Assembly: GCA_023426375.1 (NCBI GenBank)
Contig: JAFAAV010000034.1
Span: forward strand, 1-12,953
DNA length: 12,953 bases
Origin: Actinomycetes bacterium
Lineage (GTDB): Bacteria > Actinomycetota > Actinomycetes > Actinomycetales > Micrococcaceae
Direction: 5' to 3'
Under the pieces are notes generated by a model. It saw only the letters and a list, made by a program, of their open reading frames with translations. It was not told the origin of the DNA and did no database searches. A program made the position numbers and the translations under genes. Positions 1 through 6,315 of the stretch are shown here, piece by piece. The first letter of the stretch is position 1; each line of letters begins with the position of its first letter.

Positions 1-233
1 GCCGCAATGGCCAGAATCTTCAACAGGAAGGGAAGATCGGGCAGGACCTCCGCGAGACTCTTGGTGTGTTCCCCCAGGTCAATGCGGGAGGGTGCGCTCG
101 GGTGCGCACCCATCCACAGTTCAGCCTCCGGCTGGTCGCTGGGGACAGGCCTGCCCTGCATGGTGGCCAAAACCGATCGTGAGCCCCACGCGTAATTCTG
201 AATCGGATTGTCCATCCGAAAGAACTCTGCCAT
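1..233 (-). CDS. manA: mannose-6-phosphate isomerase, class I (N-terminal part)
   Basis: This is the 5' part of a class I phosphomannose isomerase, which interconverts fructose-6-P and mannose-6-P in the cytoplasm. The window edge cuts it after about 77 codons. The protein begins MAEFFRMDNPIQNYAWGS and then has ELWMGAHPSAPS. The 'NPIQNYAWGS' opening and the 'ELWMGAHP.APS' segment are typical of type I PMI N-termini; the zinc-binding residues of the cupin lie beyond the edge. The ATG at 233 is used here; Met7 (ATG at 215) is possible because neither site has a strong Shine-Dalgarno sequence. It diverges from the phosphomannomutase gene across an 83-bp gap, which fits a shared role in making mannose-1-P for GDP-mannose. 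Identification is confident from the N-terminal motif even though the gene is partial. Confidence 0.88.
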   Translation of the reverse strand, partial: MAEFFRMDNPIQNYAWGSRSVLATMQGRPVPSDQPEAELWMGAHPSAPSRIDLGEHTKSLAEVLPDLPFLLKILAIA

Positions 234-302
234 GCAGATCATCCAACCACAGCGGGCTTGAGGATTCGTGAGGGCTTCGTCCGCTCTTTCGGTGGTCTCA
301 CG

Positions 303-317
303 TAGAATTCGGCCTTG
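303..317 (+). promoter_or_regulatory. -10 element for a leaderless phosphomannomutase mRNA
   Basis: TAGAAT at 303-308 matches the -10 consensus at five of six bases and ends 8 nt before the GTG start at 317. Transcription would then begin at about 315-317, on or next to the start codon. No Shine-Dalgarno sequence lies in between, and no good -35 is visible. Leaderless GTG/ATG mRNAs are common in actinobacteria. The start point is inferred. Confidence 0.5.
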
Positions 318-1726
318 TGACCATAGATCTTTCTTCCTCGTTCAAGGCCTACGACGTGCGCGGCATCGTGGGCTCCACCATCACTGCGGACAGCGTGCGA
401 GCCACCGGGGCTGCTTACGTCGACGTACTCGACCTGGCGGGCACCACCGTGGCCGTGGGCGGCGACATGCGCCCCTCGTCCCCGGAATTCATCGACGCAT
501 TCGCACAAGGTGCCATGATGCGCGGCGCGGATGTGATCAAGATCGGCAACATTTCCACGGACGAGCTGTACTTCGCGTGCGGCACACTCAACTGCGCCGG
601 CGTGACCTTCACCGCGAGCCACAACCCCGCCGCGTACAACGGCATCAAGATGTCCATGGCCGGCGCCGTGCCCGTGTCCTCGGACACCGGGTTGTTCGAG
701 ATCCGCGACCTCGCCCAGCAGTACCTGAATGCGGGCGAGATTCCGCAGGCGGACCGGCAGGGAACCGAAACCAGCCGGGATGTCCTGGCGGACTACGCCC
801 GTTACCTGCGCGAGCTGGTGGATCTGAGCGGCATCCGTCCGCTCAAGGTGGTCGTGGACGCAGGAAACGGCATGGCAGGCCTCACGACCCCCGCGGTTCT
901 CGGCGACTCCGAGCTCGAGCCCCTCCCCTTGGACATCGTGCCCTTGTACTTCGAGTTGGACGGCACTTTCCCCAATCACCCGGCCAATCCCCTCGAGCCC
1001 GCCAATTTGGTGGACTTGCAGGCCGCAGTGCGCGAGCACGGTGCCGATATCGGTTTGGCCTTCGACGGGGACGCTGACCGCTGCTTCGTGGTCGACGAGC
1101 GCGGTGAACCCGTCTCGCCGTCGGCCATCGCCGCCATCGTGGCCGAGCGCGAAATCGCCCGCGCCCAAGCTGAAGGCAACGACCAGCCCGTGGTCATCCA
1201 CAACCTGATCACGTCAAAGGCCGTTCCCGAACTCGTGGAAGCCAGCGGCGGCCGCGCGGTTCGCACGCGCGTCGGCCACTCCTTCATCAAGGCCGTGATG
1301 GCATCCGAGAAGGCCGTGTTCGGTGGTGAGCACTCCGCCCACTACTACTTCAAGGACTTCTACAACGCGGACACCGGAATGCTCGCGGCCATGCACGTGC
1401 TGGCAGCCCTCGGGGAGCAGCAGGGCACGCTCAGTGATCTCATGGAGCGCTACGACCCGTACGTGGCCTCAGGCGAGATCAACTCCGAGATCGAGGACAA
1501 GGCCGCTGCCGTGGATCGCGTGCGCGCCCACTACGCGCAGCAGGATCCCGCCGTCACGGTCGAGGACATGGATGGCACCACCTTCACCCACCCGGGCGAG
1601 GGCTGGTGGTTCAACTTGCGCCCGTCTAACACCGAGCCGTTCCTGCGTCTGAACGTGGAGGCTCCGGACACCGCCACCATGGAGCGTGTGCGGGACACCG
1701 TACTGGGCCTGGTGCGCCAGGGCTGA
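317..1726 (+). CDS. manB: phosphomannomutase/phosphoglucomutase
   Basis: This cytoplasmic alpha-D-phosphohexomutase interconverts mannose-6-P and mannose-1-P (possibly also the glucose pair), feeding GDP-mannose synthesis. The 469-residue length is normal for the bacterial PMM/PGM family. All four active-site loops are visible: the phosphoserine loop TASHNP with Ser101, the metal loop DGDADR at 250-255, the sugar-binding loop GEHSAH at 337-342, and the C-terminal phosphate-binding loop RPSNTEP at 435-441. The GTG at 317 is taken as the start because the N-terminal SSFKAYDVRG is where this family begins. There is no Shine-Dalgarno, but a TAGAAT -10 just upstream suggests a leaderless mRNA. The divergent manA supports mannose specificity. 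PMM versus PGM preference cannot be settled from sequence alone, so the symbol manB is a family-level assignment. Confidence 0.93.
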   Translation: MTIDLSSSFKAYDVRGIVGSTITADSVRATGAAYVDVLDLAGTTVAVGGDMRPSSPEFIDAFAQGAMMRGADVIKIGNISTDELYFACGTLNCAGVTFTASHNPAAYNGIKMSMAGAVPVSSDTGLFEIRDLAQQYLNAGEIPQADRQGTETSRDVLADYARYLRELVDLSGIRPLKVVVDAGNGMAGLTTPAVLGDSELEPLPLDIVPLYFELDGTFPNHPANPLEPANLVDLQAAVREHGADIGLAFDGDADRCFVVDERGEPVSPSAIAAIVAEREIARAQAEGNDQPVVIHNLITSKAVPELVEASGGRAVRTRVGHSFIKAVMASEKAVFGGEHSAHYYFKDFYNADTGMLAAMHVLAALGEQQGTLSDLMERYDPYVASGEINSEIEDKAAAVDRVRAHYAQQDPAVTVEDMDGTTFTHPGEGWWFNLRPSNTEPFLRLNVEAPDTATMERVRDTVLGLVRQG

Positions 1727-1751
1727 CGCCCCGGCCCACCCTTGAGTACGC

Positions 1752-1789
1752 CGACGGCGCCGCACGAGAATTCTCGTGCGGCGCCGTCG
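1752..1789. terminator. 38-nt perfect palindrome, bidirectional terminator
   Basis: The two arms (1752-1770 and 1771-1789) are exact reverse complements with centre AGAATTCT. It lies 25 nt after the phosphomannomutase stop and 36 nt beyond the hmp stop, between convergent genes. It would fold into a very GC-rich stem on either transcript. Neither side has a real T-tract, as is common for actinobacterial terminators. Confidence 0.75.
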
Positions 1790-1825
1790 TCCGTTGTACT
1801 AAGTGTCAGAACGACGAGCCGAGGC

Positions 1826-3016
1826 TCAGGAATCGGCCTTGCGAGCTTCGTCGTGGAGCATCCACTGGTCGGGTCCGAAGATTTCGTAGTGGATGTTACG
1901 GCCCGGGACGCCCTTTTCGATGAGCTGAGAACGCAACCCCTTCATGAAGGGCAGGGGTCCGCACATGAACGCGGTGGTGTCCTGGTCGATGTCCAGGTCC
2001 ACCTCCGAGATGTTCATGAAGCCCTCGTAATCGCCGTCGCCCGGGGTTTCCATCCAGGTGATCATCGTGGCGTTGGGCAGGCTGTCCACGAGACGCTCCA
2101 TGATCTGGCGCCCCGGCCAGCGATCCTTGGAGTGATCCGCGTGCAGGACTGTGACCTTGCGCTGGGACCCCTCCTTGGCCAGACGGTCCAGGAACGCGAC
2201 GATCGGAGTGGTTCCAATTCCGGCGGAGCCCAGCACGAGTGCGCCGTGTCCCTCATCCAGGACCACGTCACCGTAAGGATTGGAGATCTCCAGGACATCG
2301 CCCACGTTGATGTCGTCGTGGAGGATGGGCGTGACCTCACCCTGCGGATCCTTACGGATCACCACGCGGCGGTGACCCTCCTGCGAAGGAACCAGCGTGA
2401 ACTGGCGCGGCTGGCGGATGCCGTCCTTGACCATGACCTGAATGGTCACGTACTGACCGGGGATCGAACGGGTCAGCGGGGTGTCGTCAGCGGGCTCGAA
2501 CTCGAAGGCCACCACACCCTCTGCGATGTCCTCCTTGGAAATCAGCGTGAACGGCGCGAACATCACGTCATTGGCCTGCTGACCGTATAGGCCCTTTTCA
2601 AGTTTGATCAGGGCGTCCGCCATGAGCCAGTAAACCTCGTCCCACGCGGCAACGACCTCGGGGGTCGCGGCGTCCCCCAGGTCGGCAGCGATAGCGCCGA
2701 ACAGGTGTTCGTGGACGGTGGGGTACTCCTCGGGCAGCAGACCCAGGGATGCGTGCTTGTGAGCCACGCGGGAGAGCACCTCGTCCGGATAGGAATCCGG
2801 GTTGTTCAACAAGTGGGAGGCGAAGGCTGCGATGGAACCGGCCAGGGCCTGCGGCTGGGTGCCGTTCTTCTGGTTGGAACGACTGAACATACCGTCCAAC
2901 AGATCGGGACGGGCGTTGAACATGGACTTGTAGAACTCGGGGGTGATCGCGGGGATCCGCTCGGCGATCACGCCAATGGTTTGTTCGATGACGGGACGAG
3001 ACTTCTCAGACAGCAC
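1826..3016 (-). CDS. hmp: flavohemoglobin, nitric oxide dioxygenase
   Basis: This enzyme oxidises nitric oxide to nitrate using O2, NAD(P)H, FAD and heme, so it detoxifies NO in the cytoplasm. The 396-residue length matches Hmp. The globin domain (about 1-140) has the distal Tyr in FYK (Tyr29, B10), a Gln in the GTQPQAL segment (Gln54, E7 region) and the proximal His in VAHKHASLG (His88). The FAD domain has RQFTL (204-208, the RxYS-like motif). The NAD-binding domain has GSAGIGTTP (263-271), and the C-terminus has HYEIFGPDQW. The GTG start at 3016 is supported by GAGGAG five bases upstream. It follows nsrR on the same strand with a 67-nt gap that holds an NsrR-like operator, so induction by NO through NsrR is expected. 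The reading frame is complete. Confidence 0.96.
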   Translation of the reverse strand: MLSEKSRPVIEQTIGVIAERIPAITPEFYKSMFNARPDLLDGMFSRSNQKNGTQPQALAGSIAAFASHLLNNPDSYPDEVLSRVAHKHASLGLLPEEYPTVHEHLFGAIAADLGDAATPEVVAAWDEVYWLMADALIKLEKGLYGQQANDVMFAPFTLISKEDIAEGVVAFEFEPADDTPLTRSIPGQYVTIQVMVKDGIRQPRQFTLVPSQEGHRRVVIRKDPQGEVTPILHDDINVGDVLEISNPYGDVVLDEGHGALVLGSAGIGTTPIVAFLDRLAKEGSQRKVTVLHADHSKDRWPGRQIMERLVDSLPNATMITWMETPGDGDYEGFMNISEVDLDIDQDTTAFMCGPLPFMKGLRSQLIEKGVPGRNIHYEIFGPDQWMLHDEARKADS

Positions 3017-3051
3017 GGCTGCTCCTCAGGTTGGAAACCTTGCGCTATGAA

Positions 3052-3074
3052 ATCTAGCATCTCAGATACAAGTA
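3052..3074 (-). promoter_or_regulatory. putative NsrR operator over the hmp promoter
   Basis: The minus strand reads as an 11-1-11 imperfect inverted repeat around the perfect core ATCTGAGAT (plus positions 3067-3059). From memory, Streptomyces coelicolor NsrR sites at hmpA genes carry the same ATCTGAGAT core in a 23-bp 11-1-11 arrangement. The site covers a candidate hmp -10 (TAGATT, plus 3056-3051) and the spacer before it, so a bound repressor would block RNA polymerase. It sits between nsrR and hmp, which implies hmp has its own NO-responsive promoter. The assignment rests on the core, the spacing and the context. Confidence 0.72.
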
Positions 3075-3083
3075 ATGCAGATC

Positions 3084-3545
3084 TCACACGAAGGCGTCTC
3101 TTGGCGGGGCCAGTCCAATACTGACCGCGACCCTGCCGGCTTGCCGCTCGTTGACCAGATCGGCAATGGTCACGCCGTCCAGCTCGCAGTAGAAGGCTTC
3201 CCGAGCCTTGGCCAGGGCGGCGCGCAGCTTGCAGCCGTGATTCAGCGGACAGGACGCCTCATCCGCCTCGCACTCGACAATTGCCGTATTGGCCTCAAGG
3301 TCCCTCAAGACGGAGCCCAGGCTGACCCTCAAGCCGGATTCGGTCAGACTCACACCACCAGAGCGACCACGCTGAGAAGCCAAGAGACCCATGGAACGGA
3401 GCTTTGCCACGGTCTTGGTCACGTGGTGATAAGGAGCCCCGACACCCTCGGCGATCCGCTGGGTGGACAACAGGGTGCCCTCAGGCAGCCCGCCCATCAA
3501 TAAGAGCACTCGCAGGGCGATGTCAGAAAAAGCAGTCAGCTTCAC
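3084..3545 (-). CDS. nsrR: NsrR, Rrf2-family nitric-oxide-sensing repressor
   Basis: This is an Rrf2-type winged-helix repressor that holds a NO-sensitive [4Fe-4S] cluster and releases DNA when the cluster is nitrosylated. Its 153 residues fit the family. The N-terminal MKLTAFSDIALRVL begins the winged helix; the wing region is RGRSGGVSLTESG (about 59-71). Cluster ligands match S. coelicolor NsrR closely: Cys92, Cys99 and Cys105 (spacing 6 and 5 residues) plus Asp8, the unusual fourth ligand there. A further Cys120 is also present. The GTG start at 3545 has AGAAGGGG about 7 nt upstream. It is the gene before hmp on the same strand. A 9-bp dyad TAACTGTTA (3598-3606) sits near the expected -35, but no clear NsrR site was seen upstream of nsrR itself, so autoregulation is uncertain. 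The alternative of an IscR-type regulator is less likely given the neighbour. Confidence 0.92.
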   Translation of the reverse strand: MKLTAFSDIALRVLLLMGGLPEGTLLSTQRIAEGVGAPYHHVTKTVAKLRSMGLLASQRGRSGGVSLTESGLRVSLGSVLRDLEANTAIVECEADEASCPLNHGCKLRAALAKAREAFYCELDGVTIADLVNERQAGRVAVSIGLAPPRDAFV

Positions 3546-3905
3546 GATTCGACCCCTTCTCTGGTTATGGATTCATTAAACGCTGCCAACCTTGGAATAA
3601 CTGTTACTTGCTGCGGAAAATTCCCATGATTTAAAGCGTCCCCTATTCCGCTGACACCTCATTGCGCTATGGTCCACACTTGTGTTTTTCTCTGGGCGCT
3701 TCTGTTACCCACTCGTATACTGGAAAAGCTGCAACCCCCCGGGCTTTGGGGGTCCAGGGGTGCGACAGCAGGCTGGAACCAATTCAGTAGGGGGACTCAG
3801 GTCATGGCCTTTTCACTGTGGCCTTCTCGCAAGACACGTGCCGAAGACCGGCCTGCCCAAACGCCTGTCGGCGCACCACAAACATCTAGTAGGGAGACAA
3901 TCGAT
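3546..3905. other. intergenic leader region between nsrR and the Roadblock gene
   Basis: This 360-bp stretch separates two divergent genes. On the plus strand a good -10, TATACT at 3716-3721, has no clear -35 at normal spacing. A 6-bp hairpin (ACCCCC at 3734-3739 with GGGGGT at 3748-3753) lies in the presumed leader. A second possible start (ATG 3804) for the Roadblock protein is preceded by AGGGGGA at 3789-3795. On the minus side are the nsrR ribosome site and an AT-rich stretch with TTTAAT (plus 3580-3575) as a possible -10. The 10-mer TTGCGCTATG at 3662-3671 recurs at 3040-3049. Confidence 0.5.
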
Positions 3906-4274
3906 ATGTCCCAGTTGGACAACTCCATTCAGGAACTTCTGAGCATCGAGGGCGCAACCGGCGCTGCCGTGGTGGATATTTCCAGCGGCATGGCACTCGC
4001 CTCCGGCGGAAACCCCGGCTTCGACCTCAACGTCGCCGCAGCCGGCAACTCCAACGTGGTCCGCGCCAAGCTGCGCACCATGAAGGACATCAACCTTCGC
4101 GGTGAGATCGAGGACATCATGATCACCCTCGAGAGCCAGTACCACCTGATCAACGTGCTCAACACCGAGGAGACCAGCGGGCTGTTCGTCTACCTCGTGC
4201 TGGATCGCAACACCGCAAACCTCGCACTGGCACGCCACAAGCTCAACACCGTGTCCAAGCGCGTTTCCATCTGA
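3906..4274 (+). CDS. orphan Roadblock/LC7 domain protein
   Basis: This small cytoplasmic protein (122 residues from ATG 3906) is a single Roadblock/LC7 domain. Such domains dimerise and commonly act as partners or regulators of small Ras-like GTPases (MglB with MglA; CvnB with CvnD in Streptomyces conservons). Visible family features are the N-terminal helix LDNSIQELLSIEGATGAAVVD, a strand-rich core with the alternating pattern EIEDIMITLES then YHLINVL, and a final helix LALARHKLNTV. There is no signal peptide or membrane segment. ATG 3906 has AGGGAG nine bases upstream and begins at the domain boundary, so it is preferred. An in-frame ATG at 3804 with AGGGGGA eight bases upstream would add 34 residues (MAFSLWPSRK...) of no recognisable domain. 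No GTPase, kinase or DUF742 gene lies beside it, so the partner is unknown. A strong terminator follows 54 nt later. Confidence 0.82.
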   Translation: MSQLDNSIQELLSIEGATGAAVVDISSGMALASGGNPGFDLNVAAAGNSNVVRAKLRTMKDINLRGEIEDIMITLESQYHLINVLNTEETSGLFVYLVLDRNTANLALARHKLNTVSKRVSI

Positions 4275-4328
4275 CCCACCCCAGAATTGGTGAACCCGGG
4301 ATCATCCACCCGGATCATTCACACAGAC

Positions 4329-4371
4329 CTGTGGCCCGCACTGATCAGTGCGGGCCACAGTTCTTTATTTC
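4329..4371 (+). terminator. strong intrinsic terminator of the Roadblock gene
   Basis: Positions 4329-4360 are a perfect 32-nt palindrome centred on TGATCA, giving a stem rich in G and C. It is followed directly by the T-rich TTCTTTATTTC. It lies 54 nt after the Roadblock stop codon. Form and tail are those of a Rho-independent terminator on the plus strand. Confidence 0.9.
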
Positions 4372-4587
4372 TCGTGTCTTTGTGAGCACTGTGAGGGCAC
4401 TGAAGAGCACAGAGGACCCCGCAACACACGTCAGGTGCCTTTAGGACCCTTCCAGCAGCGAGTTGAGGCCCTAACGGCCCACCAGATGCATGGGAGGGTT
4501 CCAGCGGCCCTCAAAGTGCGAGGTGACGCGACAGAACCGGCGTGAGGCAGCGGCGTCGGCCACCGGACGCCAGGTACTGCCCGATCG
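4372..4587. other. intergenic region between the Roadblock terminator and the ABC ATPase
   Basis: The two stop codons converge on a 313-bp gap (4275-4587). After the 4329-4360 terminator I see no convincing gene on either strand. Short frames here lack ribosome sites and family resemblance. A hairpin GGCGTC (4552-4557) with GACGCC (4566-4571), loop of 8 nt, lies 17 nt beyond the ABC stop and may end that minus-strand transcript, though it lacks a T-tract. A few other short GC-rich inverted repeats are present without clear meaning. Confidence 0.5.
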
Positions 4588-6126
4588 TCAGTCGTGAGCG
4601 GGGGTCTCCAGCGGCATTTCCTCCGCCACGCGGCACTTGCGCACCGCCCGCGCGGGCAATTCCTCACCGGTCACGGCGGCCATCAGGGTGTCCTCGGTGG
4701 CCTGGTCGTTGAACTGCTCGCTGACGATCTGACCGTCGCGCATGACCAGGATCCGGTGGCACCACTGCAACAGTTCGGACATCTCAGAGGAGATCAGCAA
4801 CACGGACGTGCCCTTGGATGTCAGATCGGTGAGCATGTCGTAGATGTCGCCCTTGGCGCCCACGTCAATGCCGCGCGTGGGGTGGTTCAGGATCAGGATG
4901 TCGCAGTCGGTACTCATCCAACGAGCCAACGCGATCTTCTGCTGGTCGCCGCCGGAGAGCTTGCCCACCTGGCCCTGAATGTCGTGCGTCTTGATGTGCA
5001 GGGCCTTGACCTGGGCGACCACTTCGCGCAGTGCGGTGACCTCTCGGATGAAGCCGGCGTCCGGGTCAGGGTCGTCATTGCGCAGTCTGCGGGCCACGGA
5101 TTCCTCGTGCGCCTCGTTCAACTCGTCGTCGTTGTCGGACAGGTATCCGATGCCGAGCGCCACGGCGTCCTGCGCGGAATTGATGCTCACATCCTTGCCG
5201 GACACCTGAAGCTGGTCGTACGAACCGGGGTGAACGCCCACCAGAGCACCGACCAGCTCGTTCATCCCGGCACGCCGCAGTCCGGTGAGGCCCAGGACCT
5301 CTCCGCGCTTAAGGGTGAGATCCACGCCGTTCAGACCGCTGTCCGTGCTCAGGCCGCGAACGGAGAGTGCCTCGTCCTCATGATCATGACCACTGGGCCG
5401 GTCACGTTCGGGGAGTTCCCGTTCCAGCATGGAGAACACGATCTGGTCGGCACCCACTTCACGGGGCACGAACTCTTCCTTGATGGCGCCTTCGCGCATG
5501 ACCACGATGCGGTCGGCCAACGAACGCACCTCGTCGATGCGGTGCGTGATGTAGATGACGCCGCGCCCCTGGTTGGCCAGCTGACGCGTGATGGCGTGGA
5601 CGGTAGCCACTTCGTGGTCGTTGAACGTGGCCGCGACCTCGTCCATGAGCACCAGGTGCGGGTCTTCCATGCGAACGCGCAGCACCTCCACGAGCGCCTT
5701 CTCCGCGCGCATCAGCGAGGAAATGTGGGCCTCGGGATCCAGATCCGCTCCGGAATCACGCAGCACCTCTCTGGCTCGCTCCAGTAACGATTCACGGTCT
5801 CCGTGCGCGCCGCGTTCGAACCCTGCGATGGCCTCGGCCACGGTGAGCGAACCGGTCATGGCAAAGCGCTGCTGCACAGCACCCACGCCCGCAGCTCGGG
5901 CGTCCTGTTCATTCTGAGGCGCAAACTTGTCCCCACACAGGGTCATGGTGCCCCCGTTGGGCCGCGAGAGCCCGGCGAGTAACGAAATCAGCGTGGATTT
6001 ACCCGCGCCGTTTTCTCCCACCAAACCAACGATCTCTCCGGCCCCCACCGTGAGATCGATGCCCTTGAGGGCCCGTAAATGAGCGTGATTCTTGGTCAGA
6101 CCGGTGACCTGCAAAATGTTTTCCAA
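4588..6126 (-). CDS. sugar-type ABC transporter ATPase with two ATP-binding domains (RbsA/MglA-like)
   Basis: This protein has the layout of RbsA/MglA/XylG ATPases, which energise carbohydrate or nucleoside importers: two ABC domains in one chain of 512 residues. Domain 1 has Walker A GENGAGKST (37-45), a Q-loop at Gln85/86, a loose signature (LMRAEKALVEVL, 138-149), Walker B LVLMDE with Asp162-Glu163, and an H-loop His195. Domain 2 has an incomplete Walker A (GLRRAGMNEL, 282-291), as is normal for this family, and an intact LSGGDQQK (390-397). Its Walker B reads ILILNHPTRGIDVGAK, with Asn414-His415 where Asp-Glu is expected. The TTG at 6126 is chosen because GGGAGAGG lies 6 nt upstream and the ABC fold starts there; a TTG at 6192 would add 22 residues without a ribosome site. 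No permease or binding protein is in the window, so the substrate is unknown. Expression as an orphan ATPase or a role outside transport is possible. Confidence 0.85.
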   Translation of the reverse strand: MENILQVTGLTKNHAHLRALKGIDLTVGAGEIVGLVGENGAGKSTLISLLAGLSRPNGGTMTLCGDKFAPQNEQDARAAGVGAVQQRFAMTGSLTVAEAIAGFERGAHGDRESLLERAREVLRDSGADLDPEAHISSLMRAEKALVEVLRVRMEDPHLVLMDEVAATFNDHEVATVHAITRQLANQGRGVIYITHRIDEVRSLADRIVVMREGAIKEEFVPREVGADQIVFSMLERELPERDRPSGHDHEDEALSVRGLSTDSGLNGVDLTLKRGEVLGLTGLRRAGMNELVGALVGVHPGSYDQLQVSGKDVSINSAQDAVALGIGYLSDNDDELNEAHEESVARRLRNDDPDPDAGFIREVTALREVVAQVKALHIKTHDIQGQVGKLSGGDQQKIALARWMSTDCDILILNHPTRGIDVGAKGDIYDMLTDLTSKGTSVLLISSEMSELLQWCHRILVMRDGQIVSEQFNDQATEDTLMAAVTGEELPARAVRKCRVAEEMPLETPAHD

Positions 6127-6228
6127 GGACAGCCTCTCCCCTGCTATTCCAGTCGGTCTCGTTTCTTTTCCTTTGACGGAATTTTCCCCCAACGGACCGC
6201 ACAGTAGCTAACTAAAACACAGATGGAA

Positions 6229-6271
6229 ACGCCGTGCACGCCACTCTTGTCAAGAATGGCGTGCACGGCGT
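6229..6271 (-). terminator. terminator of pckG
   Basis: A 15-bp perfect stem (6229-6243 with 6257-6271) surrounds a 13-nt region that itself pairs as TCTT/AAGA. On the minus strand it starts 45 nt after the pckG stop and is followed by T-rich sequence (TTCCATCTGTGTTTTAG). It separates pckG from the downstream ABC ATPase gene on the same strand. Confidence 0.85.
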
Positions 6272-6315
6272 CATTACATTTGGGGACACTGGCCCATCGG
6301 GCGTGTCAGGTTCGG

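Noticed and set aside
239..1201. 320-codon open frame antisense to phosphomannomutase
   Set aside because: It is a shadow of the real gene, whose four active-site loops are all in place on the plus strand.
1752..1789. 38-nt palindrome as a mobile repeat or recombination site
   Set aside because: Its place between two convergent stop codons and the other GC-rich palindromic terminators in the window explain it better as a bidirectional terminator.
3734..3770. Riboswitch in the Roadblock leader
   Set aside because: Only a 6-bp C/G hairpin and a possible GCTG/CAGC closing stem are seen; no conserved core of a riboswitch class I know is recognisable.
4348..4545. Short frame after the Roadblock terminator
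   Set aside because: It starts inside the terminator palindrome and has no ribosome site or recognisable content.
4594..5787. 397-codon open frame antisense to the ABC ATPase
   Set aside because: It has no family resemblance and no ribosome site, and it is the complement of a gene with clear Walker A and signature motifs.
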